Source: Candidatus Mycobacterium wuenschmannii (GTDB lineage Bacteria; Actinomycetota; Actinomycetes; Mycobacteriales; Mycobacteriaceae). Taken from it: a stretch of DNA of 64,000 bases. Where the stretch lies: NCBI RefSeq assembly GCF_030252325.1, contig NZ_CP126981.1, positions 3,596,001 to 3,660,000 of the forward strand, given 5' to 3'. Below the pieces are notes generated by a model. The model ran no database searches, was not told the DNA's origin, and saw nothing but the letters and a program-made list of their open reading frames with translations. A program made the position numbers and the translations under genes. Below, piece after piece: positions 1 through 8,982 of this stretch (positions are counted from its first letter, which is position 1; every line of letters begins with the position of its first letter).

Positions 1-1
1 G

Positions 2-1102
2 CTGTCGGCGATCGGCCAGGCCGCCTCCCCCGAGCAGATGCTGGAGTGGGCGCCCCAATGTTTCGGCTCCCCAGGCGATCTCAAGCTCGCGGCATTGGCG
101 ATCTCCGAACCCGAGGGCGGCAGCGACGTCCGCAACCTACGCACCACGGCCAAGCGTGACGGCGATGACTGGATTCTCGACGGCCACAAGATGTGGATCG
201 GCAATGGCGGCATCGCCGACGTCCATGTGGTCAACGCCGTCGTCGACGAGGAACTCGGCCACCGCGGCCAGGCCTTGTTCATCGTGCCGGGCGGCACACC
301 CGGCCTGGAGTTGGTGCGCAAGCTCGACAAGCTGGGCTGCCGGGCGTCGCATACCGCCGAGCTGAAATTCAACGGCGTCCGGGTTCCCGGGGCCAATCTG
401 CTCGGCGGCGAGGAGAAGCTCGAGCACAAGCTGGCCAAGGCCCGTGAGGTGGTGGCTGGCGGAAAGCGTTCCGGCTCAGCCACATTGGGGACGTTCGAGC
501 AGACCCGTCCGATGGTCGCGGCGCAGGCCATCGGCATCGCCCGGGCCGCGCTGGAATACGCGACCACCTACGCCACCCAGCGCGAGGCGTTCGGCGGGCC
601 GATCATGGACAACCAGGGCATCGCGTTCCCGCTCGCCGAGATCGCCACCCAGATCGACGCGGCGCGACTGCTGACCTGGCGGGCCTCGTGGATGGCCGCC
701 CAGGGCATCGCGTTCGAGCGCGGCGAAGGCTCGATGTCGAAGATGGCGGCTAGCGAGGTCGCGGTGCGGGCCACCGAGCGAGCCATCCAGACGCTCGGCG
801 GCTGGGGCTACATCAACGACCACCCCGTCGAAAAGTGGTATCGAGATGCCAAGCTCTACACCATCTTTGAGGGCACCAGCGAAATCCAGCGCATCGTCAT
901 CTCCACAGCTCTCGGCCACAACGAGGGAGCCCCGCCGCTGCACGTCGACCTCGAACCGACCGGTGGGCCGCTCAATCGCGCGTTCGGCCGAGGGACGCCG
1001 TTGCGGGGCCGGGTCGCCGACGCCGCGCTGTCGGTCAAGGACCGGGTGCCCGGACCGGTGATGCGGTTGGCGATGCAGGTAATCCGACCGCCGCGGAAAT
1101 GA
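2..1102 (+). CDS. acyl-CoA dehydrogenase, 5' end cut by window edge
   Basis: The reading frame is open from base 2, so the true start lies outside the window; about 366 residues are visible. It looks like an FAD-dependent acyl-CoA dehydrogenase (FadE-type), which would introduce the alpha-beta double bond in an acyl-CoA. Visible signatures are the flavin/substrate segment AISEPEGGSD near the start of the visible part, the helical C-terminal domain with QREAFGGPI, and the motif YTIFEGTSEIQR whose Glu is the usual catalytic base in this family. The C-terminus has an additional basic, proline-containing tail after the catalytic domain. It is followed after 6 bp by a small acetyltransferase gene. 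Substrate chain length cannot be told from the sequence. Confidence 0.9.
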   Translation: MSAIGQAASPEQMLEWAPQCFGSPGDLKLAALAISEPEGGSDVRNLRTTAKRDGDDWILDGHKMWIGNGGIADVHVVNAVVDEELGHRGQALFIVPGGTPGLELVRKLDKLGCRASHTAELKFNGVRVPGANLLGGEEKLEHKLAKAREVVAGGKRSGSATLGTFEQTRPMVAAQAIGIARAALEYATTYATQREAFGGPIMDNQGIAFPLAEIATQIDAARLLTWRASWMAAQGIAFERGEGSMSKMAASEVAVRATERAIQTLGGWGYINDHPVEKWYRDAKLYTIFEGTSEIQRIVISTALGHNEGAPPLHVDLEPTGGPLNRAFGRGTPLRGRVADAALSVKDRVPGPVMRLAMQVIRPPRK

Positions 1103-1108
1103 GGACTC

Positions 1109-1441
1109 ATGCCCACCGATAAGACCGGCGCCGAGGCCACCGTGAGCGCGACCGACGGGAAATACACGATCGCCGTTGACGGCCGGACCGTCGGCCTCGA
1201 AGCCGTCGCCGACCGCGGCGAGCAGCGCGTTTTCTACCACACGGAGATCGACGAAGAGTTCGGCGGACGCGGCCTGGCGACGATTCTCATCGGCGAAGCG
1301 CTCGCCGCGACCCGCGCCGAGGGCAAGCGCGTCGTGCCGGTCTGCCCGACGGTAGGCGAGTACATCAAGAAGCATGCCGAGTTCAGCGACATCACCGACG
1401 AGCCCACTCCGGCGATCATCCGCTGGGTCGAGTCGCTCTGA
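1109..1441 (+). CDS. small GNAT-type N-acetyltransferase (YjdJ/COG2388-like)
   Basis: A 110-residue protein with the short Gcn5-related fold typical of COG2388 proteins: the acetyl-CoA-binding signature EEFGGRGLATILIGEAL (about residues 48-64) and the family hallmark VVPVCPTVGEYIKKH (about residues 75-89). The substrate of this family is generally unknown. It starts with ATG after GAGGACTC, 6 bp downstream of the acyl-CoA dehydrogenase, so the two are probably cotranscribed. Its stop codon is one base away from the stop of the convergent oxidoreductase gene. Confidence 0.85.
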   Translation: MPTDKTGAEATVSATDGKYTIAVDGRTVGLEAVADRGEQRVFYHTEIDEEFGGRGLATILIGEALAATRAEGKRVVPVCPTVGEYIKKHAEFSDITDEPTPAIIRWVESL

Positions 1442-1442
1442 C

Positions 1443-2324
1443 TCAGTTCTCCCGGCCGGCCAATTCTGCGACGAACTGGTCTATGAATTCTTCGCTGGGT
1501 CCGGAATGTGCTTGGCGGATAACGAATTTGGTCAAACCCGCCTCGATGTAGCCGTCCAGCTGCCGATGGAGCTCGTCCCAGTTGGCGGCGACCAGATCCG
1601 CGGGGTCGACGTCGGGGCGGCGGCGGCGCACCGCGGCGGCCAATTCTGCCGGCAGCTCACCGTCGGCCACCGCCAGCGAGATGCCGAAGTGGTCGGGTTC
1701 GATCTCGCGACCCGCATCCGCGGCGGCGCGTTGGATCGCCTCGCGTCCGGCGCCGGCCTCGGCGGGAGTCAAGAAGCTACCCAGCCAGCCATCCGCCAGT
1801 CGGCCGATCCGCCGGAATGCCGCCGGGGCCGAACCGCCCAGCCAGATGTCCAAAGGGGGATTGGGTCGCGGGGCGACCGCGGCCGCCGTGACAGAGAAGT
1901 ACCGCCCGTGATAGTCGGCGGAGTCCTCGGCGAGCGCCGCGCGCAGCAACTCCAGCGCCTCGTCGAACACCGCGCCGCGTTTGCCTTCGGGCACCGGAAA
2001 CAGTTCGCGCTCGGCGGGGATGGCGGACTGCAGCCCGAAGACCGGCAGCACCCGCTTGGGTGCGAGCGCGGCCAGCGACGCCAACTGCTTGGCCACCAGC
2101 ACCGGCTGCCGGCCCGGCAGCACCGCCACCGAGGTGCCGACCTTCAACGTCGTCGTGCGTGCCAGCGCGTAGGCCATGCCGACCATCGGGTCGACGGCGG
2201 GGGAGTAGACCAGTTCGGAGAACCACAGCGAATCCACCCCGCTGGCCTCCAGGTGATCGACGATCGTCCCGAGCTGATCGTGCGGCGAGTTGATGCCGAG
2301 GCTGATCCCGAACCGGACCTTCAC
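1443..2324 (-). CDS. LLM-class (luciferase-like) F420/FMN-dependent oxidoreductase
   Basis: A 293-residue luciferase-like TIM-barrel oxidoreductase. It opens with VKVRFGISLGINS, the usual first beta strand, and contains LVYSPAVDPMVGMAYALART and the VGTSVAVLPGRQPVLVAKQ stretch typical of F420-dependent members; the substrate is unknown. I chose the GTG at 2324 because the barrel begins there and an AAGGGGGA ribosome site sits just upstream. The frame continues 22 codons further to an ATG at 2390, but that extension is basic and low in conserved features. It is divergent from the fatty acyl-AMP ligase; the 267 bp between them shows no recognisable element. Confidence 0.85.
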   Translation of the reverse strand: MKVRFGISLGINSPHDQLGTIVDHLEASGVDSLWFSELVYSPAVDPMVGMAYALARTTTLKVGTSVAVLPGRQPVLVAKQLASLAALAPKRVLPVFGLQSAIPAERELFPVPEGKRGAVFDEALELLRAALAEDSADYHGRYFSVTAAAVAPRPNPPLDIWLGGSAPAAFRRIGRLADGWLGSFLTPAEAGAGREAIQRAAADAGREIEPDHFGISLAVADGELPAELAAAVRRRRPDVDPADLVAANWDELHRQLDGYIEAGLTKFVIRQAHSGPSEEFIDQFVAELAGREN

Positions 2325-2591
2325 CCGCGTCCCCCTTCGTCCTGACCTGCCTGTCGCAACGCGACATGCCGGCCCAGTCTTCCTGGTCAATTCTGTGAAG
2401 GTCCCTGAGAAGGGGCGTCGCGGGCCGGGTCTGCCGGCCAGTGTGGGACGGTAGCGGGTAGATCACGGGCGAACTCGAGTCTTTTCCCACGTGGCGAGCA
2501 CAGCGTCCTTCTGTCAGGGCTGCTGGTCGGTTGTCGATAGCCGGCGACGAGAAACCGGTTGAACACGCACGCGCGCCAAAGGAGAACTGCC

Positions 2592-4460
2592 ATGCCAGTG
2601 CCGAACCCGTTCGTGGACGCCAAGACGGGGCGGATCACGTTCCCGGACAACGGCAGTCTGGTCCGTCACGTCGAGCGGTGGGCCAAGATGCGCGGCGACC
2701 GGCTGGCATACCGCTACCTCGACTTCTCCACCGAGCGCGACGGCGTGTACATCGACCTGCCCTGGTCGCGGTTCAGCGCGCGCAACCGCGCCGTTGGTGC
2801 CCGCCTGCAACAGGTCACCAAGCCGGGCGACCGCGTCGCCATCCTCGCCCCGCAAGGCCTGGACTATCTGGTGGCGTTCTACGGCGCGCTCTACGCCGGG
2901 GTCATCGCGGTTCCGCTGTTCGATCCCGCGGAACCCGGGCACACCGGCCGCCTGCACTCGGTGCTCGGCGACTGCGCACCGTCGGCCATCCTGACGACCG
3001 CCGATTCCGCGGACGGTGTCCGCAAGTTCTTCCGTCAGCACCGGCCCGCCGGCGAGCGGCCCCGGGTCATCGCCGTCGACGCCGTCCCCGACGAAGTCGC
3101 CGACACCTGGCAACCCGTGCCGGTGGAACACGACTCCATCGCCTATCTGCAGTACACCTCCGGGTCGACCCGGGCCCCGGCCGGTGTGAAGATCACCCAC
3201 CGCGCGGTGGCCACCAACCTGGCGCAGCTCATCTCCGCCCTCCAGTGCGAGGAGGGCCAGCGCGGCGTCATGTGGCTGCCGCTGTTTCACGACATGGGCC
3301 TGGTCACCGCGATGGTCCCGTCGGTCGTCGGGCACTGCATCACGATCATGAGCCCGACGGCCTTCGTGCGCCGGCCGCTGCGCTGGATCAAGGAGCTCGC
3401 GGTGCAACCGGACGACGACGGGCCGACCTTCTCCGCGGCGCCGAACTTCGCCTTCGAGCACGCCGCGCTGCGAGGCCTGCCGAAGGACGGCGACCCCGAG
3501 CTCGACCTGAGCAATGTCTTCGCGCTGCTCAACGGCAGCGAGCCGGTGTCGACCGCGTCGATGCGCAAGTTCAACGAGGCGTTCGCGCCCTACGGCCTGC
3601 CCGCCACCGCGATCAAGCCGTCCTACGGCATGGCCGAGGCGACGCTGTTCGTCTCGACCACCGACATGAAGCAGGTGGCCAAGACCATCTATGTAGACCG
3701 CGAGGAGCTGGGCCAGGACCGCTTCCGCACCGTCGCCAAAGACGCCGCCTCGGCGGTTGCCCAGGTGTCGAGCGGCGCCGTCGCGATCGACCAGTGGGCC
3801 GCCATCGTCGACTCCGACGCCGGCGCTGAGCAGCCCGACGGGCATATCGGCGAAATCTGGTTGCACGGCAACAACATTGGCGCGGGCTACTGGGGCAACG
3901 AACGCGACAGCGAACAGACCTTCGACAACCGTCTGGCAGTACGGATCGCGGGGTCGCACGCCGAGGGTGTGCCGGACGACGCCCGGTGGTTGCGCACCGG
4001 CGATTACGGCACCTACTTCGAGGGCGACCTCTACGTCACCGGTCGGGTCAAAGACATGGTGATCATCGACGGCCGCAACCACTACCCGCAGGACCTGGAG
4101 TACACCGCGCAGGAAACCAGCGCTGCGCTGCGCGCGGGCTACGTGGCTGCTTTCTCGGTGCCGGCCAACCAGCTGCCGGACGCGGGAGACGTCGACGACT
4201 CCGCCGAGCAGTTGGTGATCGTCGGCGAGCGCACCCCGGGCGCACACAAAACCGATATCGATGCGGTCATCGACGCCATCCGCGCGGCGATTGCGGTGCG
4301 CCACGGCGTGACCGCGCGCGACGTGTTGCTGGTGCCGGCGGGTGCGATACCGCGGACGTCCAGCGGCAAGGTCGGCCATGCCGCCTGCCGGGCGGCCTAT
4401 CTCGACGGCAGCCTGCGCGGCGGGCGGGGACCGGATCCGGCCGCATCAATCCCTGGGTGA
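2592..4460 (+). CDS. fatty acyl-AMP ligase, FadD32-like paralogue
   Basis: A 622-residue adenylate-forming enzyme that would activate a long-chain fatty acid as the acyl-AMP for transfer to an acyl carrier domain. The N-terminus [20 protein letters not shown], the DFSTERDGV segment and [11 protein letters not shown] closely resemble FadD32, the mycolate-condensation FAAL. The ATP-binding motif [14 protein letters not shown] is at about residues 186-199, and the C-terminal catalytic-lysine motif PRTSSGK is present. ATG 2592 follows AAAGGAGA, a strong ribosome site; an upstream in-frame ATG at 2559 lacks one. No pks13 or accD4 is adjacent, so it is an extra copy outside the mycolic acid cluster. 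The next gene starts 62 bp downstream. Confidence 0.88.
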   Translation: MPVPNPFVDAKTGRITFPDNGSLVRHVERWAKMRGDRLAYRYLDFSTERDGVYIDLPWSRFSARNRAVGARLQQVTKPGDRVAILAPQGLDYLVAFYGALYAGVIAVPLFDPAEPGHTGRLHSVLGDCAPSAILTTADSADGVRKFFRQHRPAGERPRVIAVDAVPDEVADTWQPVPVEHDSIAYLQYTSGSTRAPAGVKITHRAVATNLAQLISALQCEEGQRGVMWLPLFHDMGLVTAMVPSVVGHCITIMSPTAFVRRPLRWIKELAVQPDDDGPTFSAAPNFAFEHAALRGLPKDGDPELDLSNVFALLNGSEPVSTASMRKFNEAFAPYGLPATAIKPSYGMAEATLFVSTTDMKQVAKTIYVDREELGQDRFRTVAKDAASAVAQVSSGAVAIDQWAAIVDSDAGAEQPDGHIGEIWLHGNNIGAGYWGNERDSEQTFDNRLAVRIAGSHAEGVPDDARWLRTGDYGTYFEGDLYVTGRVKDMVIIDGRNHYPQDLEYTAQETSAALRAGYVAAFSVPANQLPDAGDVDDSAEQLVIVGERTPGAHKTDIDAVIDAIRAAIAVRHGVTARDVLLVPAGAIPRTSSGKVGHAACRAAYLDGSLRGGRGPDPAASIPG

Positions 4461-4522
4461 CTTGCGGCGGGCCTCGGCGTCGGATATTCCATAGTCAGCG
4501 CTTCTTCTGCGAGGTGGTGGTC

Positions 4523-4858
4523 ATGGCAGCCAACAACGGGCCCAGGGTTGATCTGGAGGCGTTGGCGTCCTCGGCTGCGCACATCACCGGGCAGGGTGAG
4601 GACTTGGCCACGGCTCATGTGTCGTCCGACGACCAGCTGGTGGCGGCCCAAGCGGGCTGGGTGGGCAGTTCGGCCACCGCATTGAACGCCAAGACGGCGG
4701 CGTGGGTGCAGACCTCGCGGCGACTGGTCACCGATGTCGGCAATCACGCCACCGATTTCCACAACGATGGCCACAGCTTCGCCGAGATGGAGCGCAGCCA
4801 CGTCCAGCAGCTGCGGGCGCTGCACCCCGGCGCTGAGGGTCCCGTCGATTCGGCCTGA
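4523..4858 (+). CDS. WXG100/EspC-like small protein, probable type VII secretion partner
   Basis: A 111-residue, helix-rich protein without a signal peptide. The central turn carries W46-V-G48 (AGWVGSSATAL), the WXG signature, flanked by two amphipathic helices. After the second helix, F86-A-E-M-E90 resembles the YxxxD/E export signal with Phe in place of Tyr. These traits fit WXG100 or EspC/DUF2580-type substrates of ESX systems, which act as heterodimers. The gene ends 5 bp before a large modular protein whose N-terminus has its own W-x-G turn, suggesting a heterodimer or chaperone pair. Start ATG follows a GAGG at 4511. Family assignment is from motif and context, not from a search. Confidence 0.7.
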   Translation: MAANNGPRVDLEALASSAAHITGQGEDLATAHVSSDDQLVAAQAGWVGSSATALNAKTAAWVQTSRRLVTDVGNHATDFHNDGHSFAEMERSHVQQLRALHPGAEGPVDSA

Positions 4859-4863
4859 CCCCA

Positions 4864-6510
4864 ATGGTGTTGACGGTCGCCGACATCGAGCGGTGGAACG
4901 CCGGGGCGGTGCGTGACGTCTTCCATGTCGCCACCGCGCGAGGCACTGCCACCCTGGAGGCGTCCCGTCAGCTCGGCACGCTCTCGGTCTTCGACACCTG
5001 GGCGGGCGCGACAGCCGAGGCCAGGAAGCACACCAACGCCTCGATCCGCCAAGACCTCGACGCGCACGGCAACGAGTCTCTGGCGGTAGCCCGAGCGGCC
5101 GGCAAGGCCGCCAACGACATCGAGCACGTGCAGTCCGAACTACGGACGCTGCGCGCCGATGCCACCGCGTTGCACATGAAGATCGACGCAGCGAGCAACA
5201 AGATCGTTGCGGCGGAGGCGATGCCGCCGATGGAAGCCGAGCTCGCGCAGATGCAGCTGCAGCCCCGTCTCGACAAGATCCTGACCGACGCCAACGCGGT
5301 CGACGCCGAGTTGGCCGCTGCCATCAACATGGCCGATGGTGACGCACCCATCCCGGCTGCTGCGCCACCCTCACCAGCACCGCCCCCAGCTACCCAGCCG
5401 CAAGGCTCCCCCGGCCAAGCCGGCCCAGGCGGACCCGATCCGACCGCCCCGCGCTACACCACGTCCCCGCTGACCGATCCGATCGTGGCCGGTGACCCAT
5501 CGGTGATCGCCCGCCAAGCCGACAAGGTCGCCCAAGCGCGTCGCGCCCTCGACGACGCACAAGCCAAACTCGACGCCGCCGCCAAACAGGCTGTGACCCA
5601 AGGGCCCGGCTCCGGGCCCGGCCGCGATGTCACCGACCCACTCAGCCAAGCGGTCTTCGATGCCCGCCGCACCCTGACCCAGCAGACCGAAATCCTCAAC
5701 AACCTCAACAAATCCGCCGCCGCGACCGGCGCGGCTCGACCCATTCCCGCTCCGCCGCTACCGCCCAACGCCGAGGTACAAGCGTTCCCACCGGGGCCCA
5801 GTGTCGCCAGCCAAGCGGCCGAGGGTCTGTCCGACGCCAGTCACGACATCAACAAGTACACCCTGGGAATCGTCCCCGACGTCGCCAAAGACATCAAAAC
5901 CTTCGGCAACTGGGGCGAGGCCGGGGCCGGTGAACGCACCGAGGCGGTCCTGGATTCCGCGAGCTTGATACCAGGCGGGAAGGTGCTCGGCTGGGCCCAC
6001 GACGGATTCCGCGGACTGAGCGACGTCGTCCGGCACGGCGACGACATCCCAACCCCGCACACTCACGTCGACACCCCCGACACGGCCGCGCTACACCCCG
6101 ACCCACCGCTCGTCCACGAACCGGCGCCAGTACTCGACTTGACCACCGACCACGCCTTGGAACTCGGAGCCGACCCAGCGCGAGGCGGTTCGTTCGTGGC
6201 GCGTGAAGCGGAGACCGGGCTGAGAATCGAGAACGAATTGGGCGTCAATCTTTCCCGCGCCGAGGCGGGGAAACCCTACGACTTCATCGACCCGACAGGT
6301 ACGACCTACGATGCGGTGGGGAATTTTTCGTCGAAATTCTTCGACCAACAGTGGAGCAATCTCCAGGCCCAAATAATTCGCCACGCTGAAATCAAGGCTG
6401 ATATAGTTCCCGTGGACGTATCCCAATTCACGGTTGAACAGCAAACCCTGGTCAGACAATTCGTTCAGGGATTGAATAACCCAAACGTAATCATCATTGG
6501 AGCGCAGTGA
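4864..6510 (+). CDS. modular type VII-like polymorphic toxin candidate
   Basis: A 548-residue protein in three parts. Residues 1-165 are helical, with a WXG-like turn at W46-A-G48 and long heptad-like helices. Residues 165-440 are a Pro/Ala/Gln-rich linker plus an amphipathic region. Residues about 443-548 form a compact domain beginning AREAETGLRIENELG and ending in NPNVIIIG, resembling CdiA-CT/restriction-endonuclease-like toxin tips; the Glu of ENELG and Asp of YDFIDP and YDAVG are candidate catalytic acids. The 3' third is visibly A/T-richer than its surroundings. The gene follows a WXG100-like gene by 5 bp and is followed after 1 bp by a small gene placed as an immunity gene. Toxin activity is inference. 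Confidence 0.65.
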   Translation: MVLTVADIERWNAGAVRDVFHVATARGTATLEASRQLGTLSVFDTWAGATAEARKHTNASIRQDLDAHGNESLAVARAAGKAANDIEHVQSELRTLRADATALHMKIDAASNKIVAAEAMPPMEAELAQMQLQPRLDKILTDANAVDAELAAAINMADGDAPIPAAAPPSPAPPPATQPQGSPGQAGPGGPDPTAPRYTTSPLTDPIVAGDPSVIARQADKVAQARRALDDAQAKLDAAAKQAVTQGPGSGPGRDVTDPLSQAVFDARRTLTQQTEILNNLNKSAAATGAARPIPAPPLPPNAEVQAFPPGPSVASQAAEGLSDASHDINKYTLGIVPDVAKDIKTFGNWGEAGAGERTEAVLDSASLIPGGKVLGWAHDGFRGLSDVVRHGDDIPTPHTHVDTPDTAALHPDPPLVHEPAPVLDLTTDHALELGADPARGGSFVAREAETGLRIENELGVNLSRAEAGKPYDFIDPTGTTYDAVGNFSSKFFDQQWSNLQAQIIRHAEIKADIVPVDVSQFTVEQQTLVRQFVQGLNNPNVIIIGAQ

Positions 6511-6511
6511 A

Positions 6512-6832
6512 ATGAGCGGGTTCGTTCGGTTCATCGACGGTGACTGGGCCTGGAGCTCGTCGATGACGCGCCTGCTGTTCGACTACCTGGCCGATTCGCT
6601 GCCGGAGGGCGTAGACAAGTCCGACGTGGTCGAGCTACGCGATAACAACGTTCTGATTTTGGATTTGCGTGAACCGTCTCAAGGTCTAATCGTCAAAACA
6701 ATAGTCGAAGGCCTGCCGAGTTATCTCGGAAATTTGCAGCCAGACCTGCAATCGTCGGTTCAGCCGGGTTTTACGGAATTACAGCGCCTCGCATCTGCTC
6801 AGCATCGCCACAATCAAACGGCCGCAAAGTAG
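6512..6832 (+). CDS. small cytosolic protein, candidate immunity protein
   Basis: A 106-residue protein without signal peptide or membrane segment, beginning MSGFVRFIDGDWAW. I do not recognise a family. It starts 1 bp after the stop of the toxin-like gene, with GGAG at 6499-6502 inside the preceding coding sequence, so translation of the two is probably coupled. It shares the lower GC content and AT-ending codons of the toxin-like 3' end rather than those of the rest of the window. Small, acidic, co-acquired genes directly behind a polymorphic toxin tip are classically immunity proteins; that role is inferred only from position and composition. Confidence 0.6.
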   Translation: MSGFVRFIDGDWAWSSSMTRLLFDYLADSLPEGVDKSDVVELRDNNVLILDLREPSQGLIVKTIVEGLPSYLGNLQPDLQSSVQPGFTELQRLASAQHRHNQTAAK

Positions 6833-7068
6833 CGTCGATCGGCCACTCCGGTGCCGGCCACTGACTCCAGAAGCAACGGGCCACAGAGATTGCGGCCGAA
6901 CGACTTCGCATTCTGCGCGAGCTGGATTGGGCCGCAGACGTTTTCGCGCTCGCCGCGACATCCGGGTGGAGAACGCGTGTTCTACACGCTCGCAGGAGTC
7001 GCCACCCAGCGCAAAAGATAAGAGCCACGGCCTCTTTCGAGATCGTGGCCCCTAGCCGCTCAATTCGG
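6833..7068. other. intergenic, possible gene remnant beside tRNA-Leu
   Basis: No intact gene. A plus-strand frame from about 6870 to 7035 reads as plausible protein (ATEIAAERLRILRELDWAAD and onward) without a start codon of its own, so it may be a fragment left by an insertion or deletion next to the tRNA. The distal part holds the tRNA-Leu terminator. Confidence 0.35.
7010..7052 (-). terminator. intrinsic terminator downstream of tRNA-Leu
   Basis: Read on the minus strand, GCCACG (7049-7044) pairs with CGTGGC (7029-7024), with an inner CTC/GAG pairing, followed by TCTTATCTTTT. A stem followed by a U-rich run right after the tRNA 3' end fits a Rho-independent terminator for the tRNA transcript. 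Confidence 0.7.
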
Positions 7069-7151
7069 TGGGCGAAGGGGGACTTGAACCCCCACGTCCC
7101 GAAGGACACTGGCACCTGAAGCCAGCGCGTCTGCCATTCCGCCACTCGCCC
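7069..7151 (-). tRNA. tRNA-Leu (anticodon CAG)
   Basis: An 83-nt minus-strand class II tRNA. The acceptor stem GGGCGAG pairs with TTCGCCC and the discriminator is A. The anticodon stem CTGGC/GCCAG encloses the loop TTCAGGT, giving anticodon CAG for CUG leucine codons. The variable arm is long, as expected for Leu, and the T arm contains GGTTCAAGTCC. CCA is not encoded. It sits between the toxin-like locus and fhaA, as leuT lies next to fhaA in M. tuberculosis. Confidence 0.95.
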
Positions 7152-7355
7152 TAAACAACCGGTGGAGCCTATCACTGTAGTAGCGGCCATCCCCAAATCG
7201 GAGGGGCGCCGGTATTGACCTGCCACAACGGGATTCTCAGAGTTCCGGAGGTGCCGCTGCGCTGCGCTTGGCGGATAGCATGCTGCATACGACACGCGCT
7301 GTGCGACACGCCGCAACCCGGCTCCGCGCAGCTTCAGACACGAGGACGTCAAGAC

Positions 7356-8870
7356 ATGAGCAGCCAGAGGGGGCTAGTTCAACGCATCGAGCGCAAACTC
7401 GAGGTCTCCGTCGGCGACGCCGTCGCTCGCGTGTTCGGCGGCTCGATCGTCGCGCAGGAGATCGAAGCGGCGCTGCGACGGGAGGCCGGCGAGGGAATCC
7501 GTCCCGTCGCTGGCAATCGCCTTTTGGCTCCCAACGAATACATCATTACCCTCGGTATGCACGACTACCAGAAAGTGGGCGCCGACCCGGACGTCACGTC
7601 GGACGCTTTCGCCAAGCACTTGGCGGAATACATCGGCGAACAGGGGTGGCAAACATATGGTGACGTGGTCGTCCGGTTCGAGCAGTCGGCGAACCTGCAC
7701 ACCGGCCAGTTCCGCACCCGCGGTGCTGTCAACCCCGATGTCGAGCCCCGGCCAAGCGCCGGCGAGCTCGCCCCGCCACAATCAGATCATGCGTTCAACG
7801 CAGAACCAGGAGTATCAGCGATGACCGACAACTACGGCGGTGGCCACGGGCAGGGTCGGCCCGGCGACGATTACTACGACGACCCCTACGCGCAGCCGCG
7901 ACATGACGACCCGCATGCCGCACCCGAATCGCGCGGTGGCTACGAACAGGGTGGGTACGACCAGCGCGGCTACCCCGACCAGGGCGGCTACGGCCAGCGC
8001 GGCGGCTACCCCGAGCAGGGCGGCTACGGCGCCCCCGAGCAGCGCAGCGGCTACCCCGACCAGGGCGGCTACGGCGCCCCCGAGCAGCGCGGCGGGGGAT
8101 ACGGCCAGGGCGGTTACGGCCAGGGCGGCGGCTACGACCAGGGCGGCTACGGCGGCGGTCAGCGTCAGGACGCGGGCTACGGTCAGGGCGGCCAAGGCGG
8201 CCAGCACGGTTACGGCCAGCCGGCCGGCGGCGGCCAAGGCTACGACGAGTACTCGGACTACGGTCGCGGGCCGGCCCGTCACGACGAGGGCGGCTACGGC
8301 GCACCCGACCAGCGCGGCGGCTACCCCGAGCAGGGCGGCGGGTACGACCAGGGCGGCTACGGCCGCCAGGACTACGGCCAGCAGGCCGACTACGGGCGCC
8401 AGGATTACGGCCAGCAGGCCGACTACGGCCGGCAGGACTACGGCCAGTCCTACGCCGCGCCCAGTGGCGGCGGCTACGACCAGGGTGGTTACGACCAGGG
8501 CGGCCACGACTACGGCCAGCAGCAGGACGCCGGCTATGGCCAGGGCGGCTACGGCCAAGCCGGCGGCTACTCCTCGGGCGCCGGTTCGGCGGTCACGCTG
8601 CAACTCGACGACGGCAGCGGTCGCACCTACCAACTGCGGGACGGCGCCAACGTCATCGGCCGCGGCCAGGACGCCCAGTTCCGGTTGCCGGACACCGGGG
8701 TGTCACGGCGGCACTTGGAGATTCGCTGGGACGGTCACGTCGCGCTGCTCAGCGACCTCAACTCTACGAACGGCACCACCGTCAACAACGCCCCTGTCCA
8801 GGAATGGCAGCTGGCCGACGGCGACGTGATCCGGCTCGGACACTCGGAGATCGTCGTCCACATCCATTAG
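7356..8870 (+). CDS. fhaA: FHA-domain protein FhaA
   Basis: A 504-residue cytoplasmic regulator of cell-wall synthesis. Residues 1-130 are the FhaA N-terminal domain (DUF3662), starting [16 protein letters not shown]; residues about 185-410 are a Gly/Tyr/Gln-rich low-complexity region; the C-terminal ~95 residues are an FHA phosphothreonine-binding domain with [19 protein letters not shown] and LNSTNGT. In M. tuberculosis the FHA domain binds phosphorylated MviN/MurJ, present here at 46-49.7 kb, and is a PknA/PknB substrate. ATG 7356 matches the known homologue start; the frame runs 47 codons further upstream but that part is not conserved. It heads the fhaA-to-pknB run. Confidence 0.95.
   Translation: MSSQRGLVQRIERKLEVSVGDAVARVFGGSIVAQEIEAALRREAGEGIRPVAGNRLLAPNEYIITLGMHDYQKVGADPDVTSDAFAKHLAEYIGEQGWQTYGDVVVRFEQSANLHTGQFRTRGAVNPDVEPRPSAGELAPPQSDHAFNAEPGVSAMTDNYGGGHGQGRPGDDYYDDPYAQPRHDDPHAAPESRGGYEQGGYDQRGYPDQGGYGQRGGYPEQGGYGAPEQRSGYPDQGGYGAPEQRGGGYGQGGYGQGGGYDQGGYGGGQRQDAGYGQGGQGGQHGYGQPAGGGQGYDEYSDYGRGPARHDEGGYGAPDQRGGYPEQGGGYDQGGYGRQDYGQQADYGRQDYGQQADYGRQDYGQSYAAPSGGGYDQGGYDQGGHDYGQQQDAGYGQGGYGQAGGYSSGAGSAVTLQLDDGSGRTYQLRDGANVIGRGQDAQFRLPDTGVSRRHLEIRWDGHVALLSDLNSTNGTTVNNAPVQEWQLADGDVIRLGHSEIVVHIH
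7920..8580 (+). repeat. QGGYG-type low-complexity coding repeats in fhaA
   Basis: This part of fhaA encodes many short degenerate units such as DQGGYG, EQRGGYP and [11 protein letters not shown], the last repeated almost exactly two to three times around 8365-8450. Such in-frame minisatellite-like repeats vary in number between mycobacteria. They join the N-terminal domain and the FHA domain as a flexible linker. Confidence 0.85.
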
Positions 8871-8982
8871 GCCCGCAGGTCGCGCAGCCAGCTTCACCCC
8901 GCGTCGACCACCGTCCAAGTATCGTGACGTTGCTAAATCCGGGCACGTGAGGCACGCGGCACTAGGACGGAGAGGACGCCAG

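Noticed and set aside
2514..4379. 621-codon minus-strand frame opposite the FadD32-like gene
   Set aside because: Shadow of a clear FAAL; lacks ribosome site and conserved motifs.
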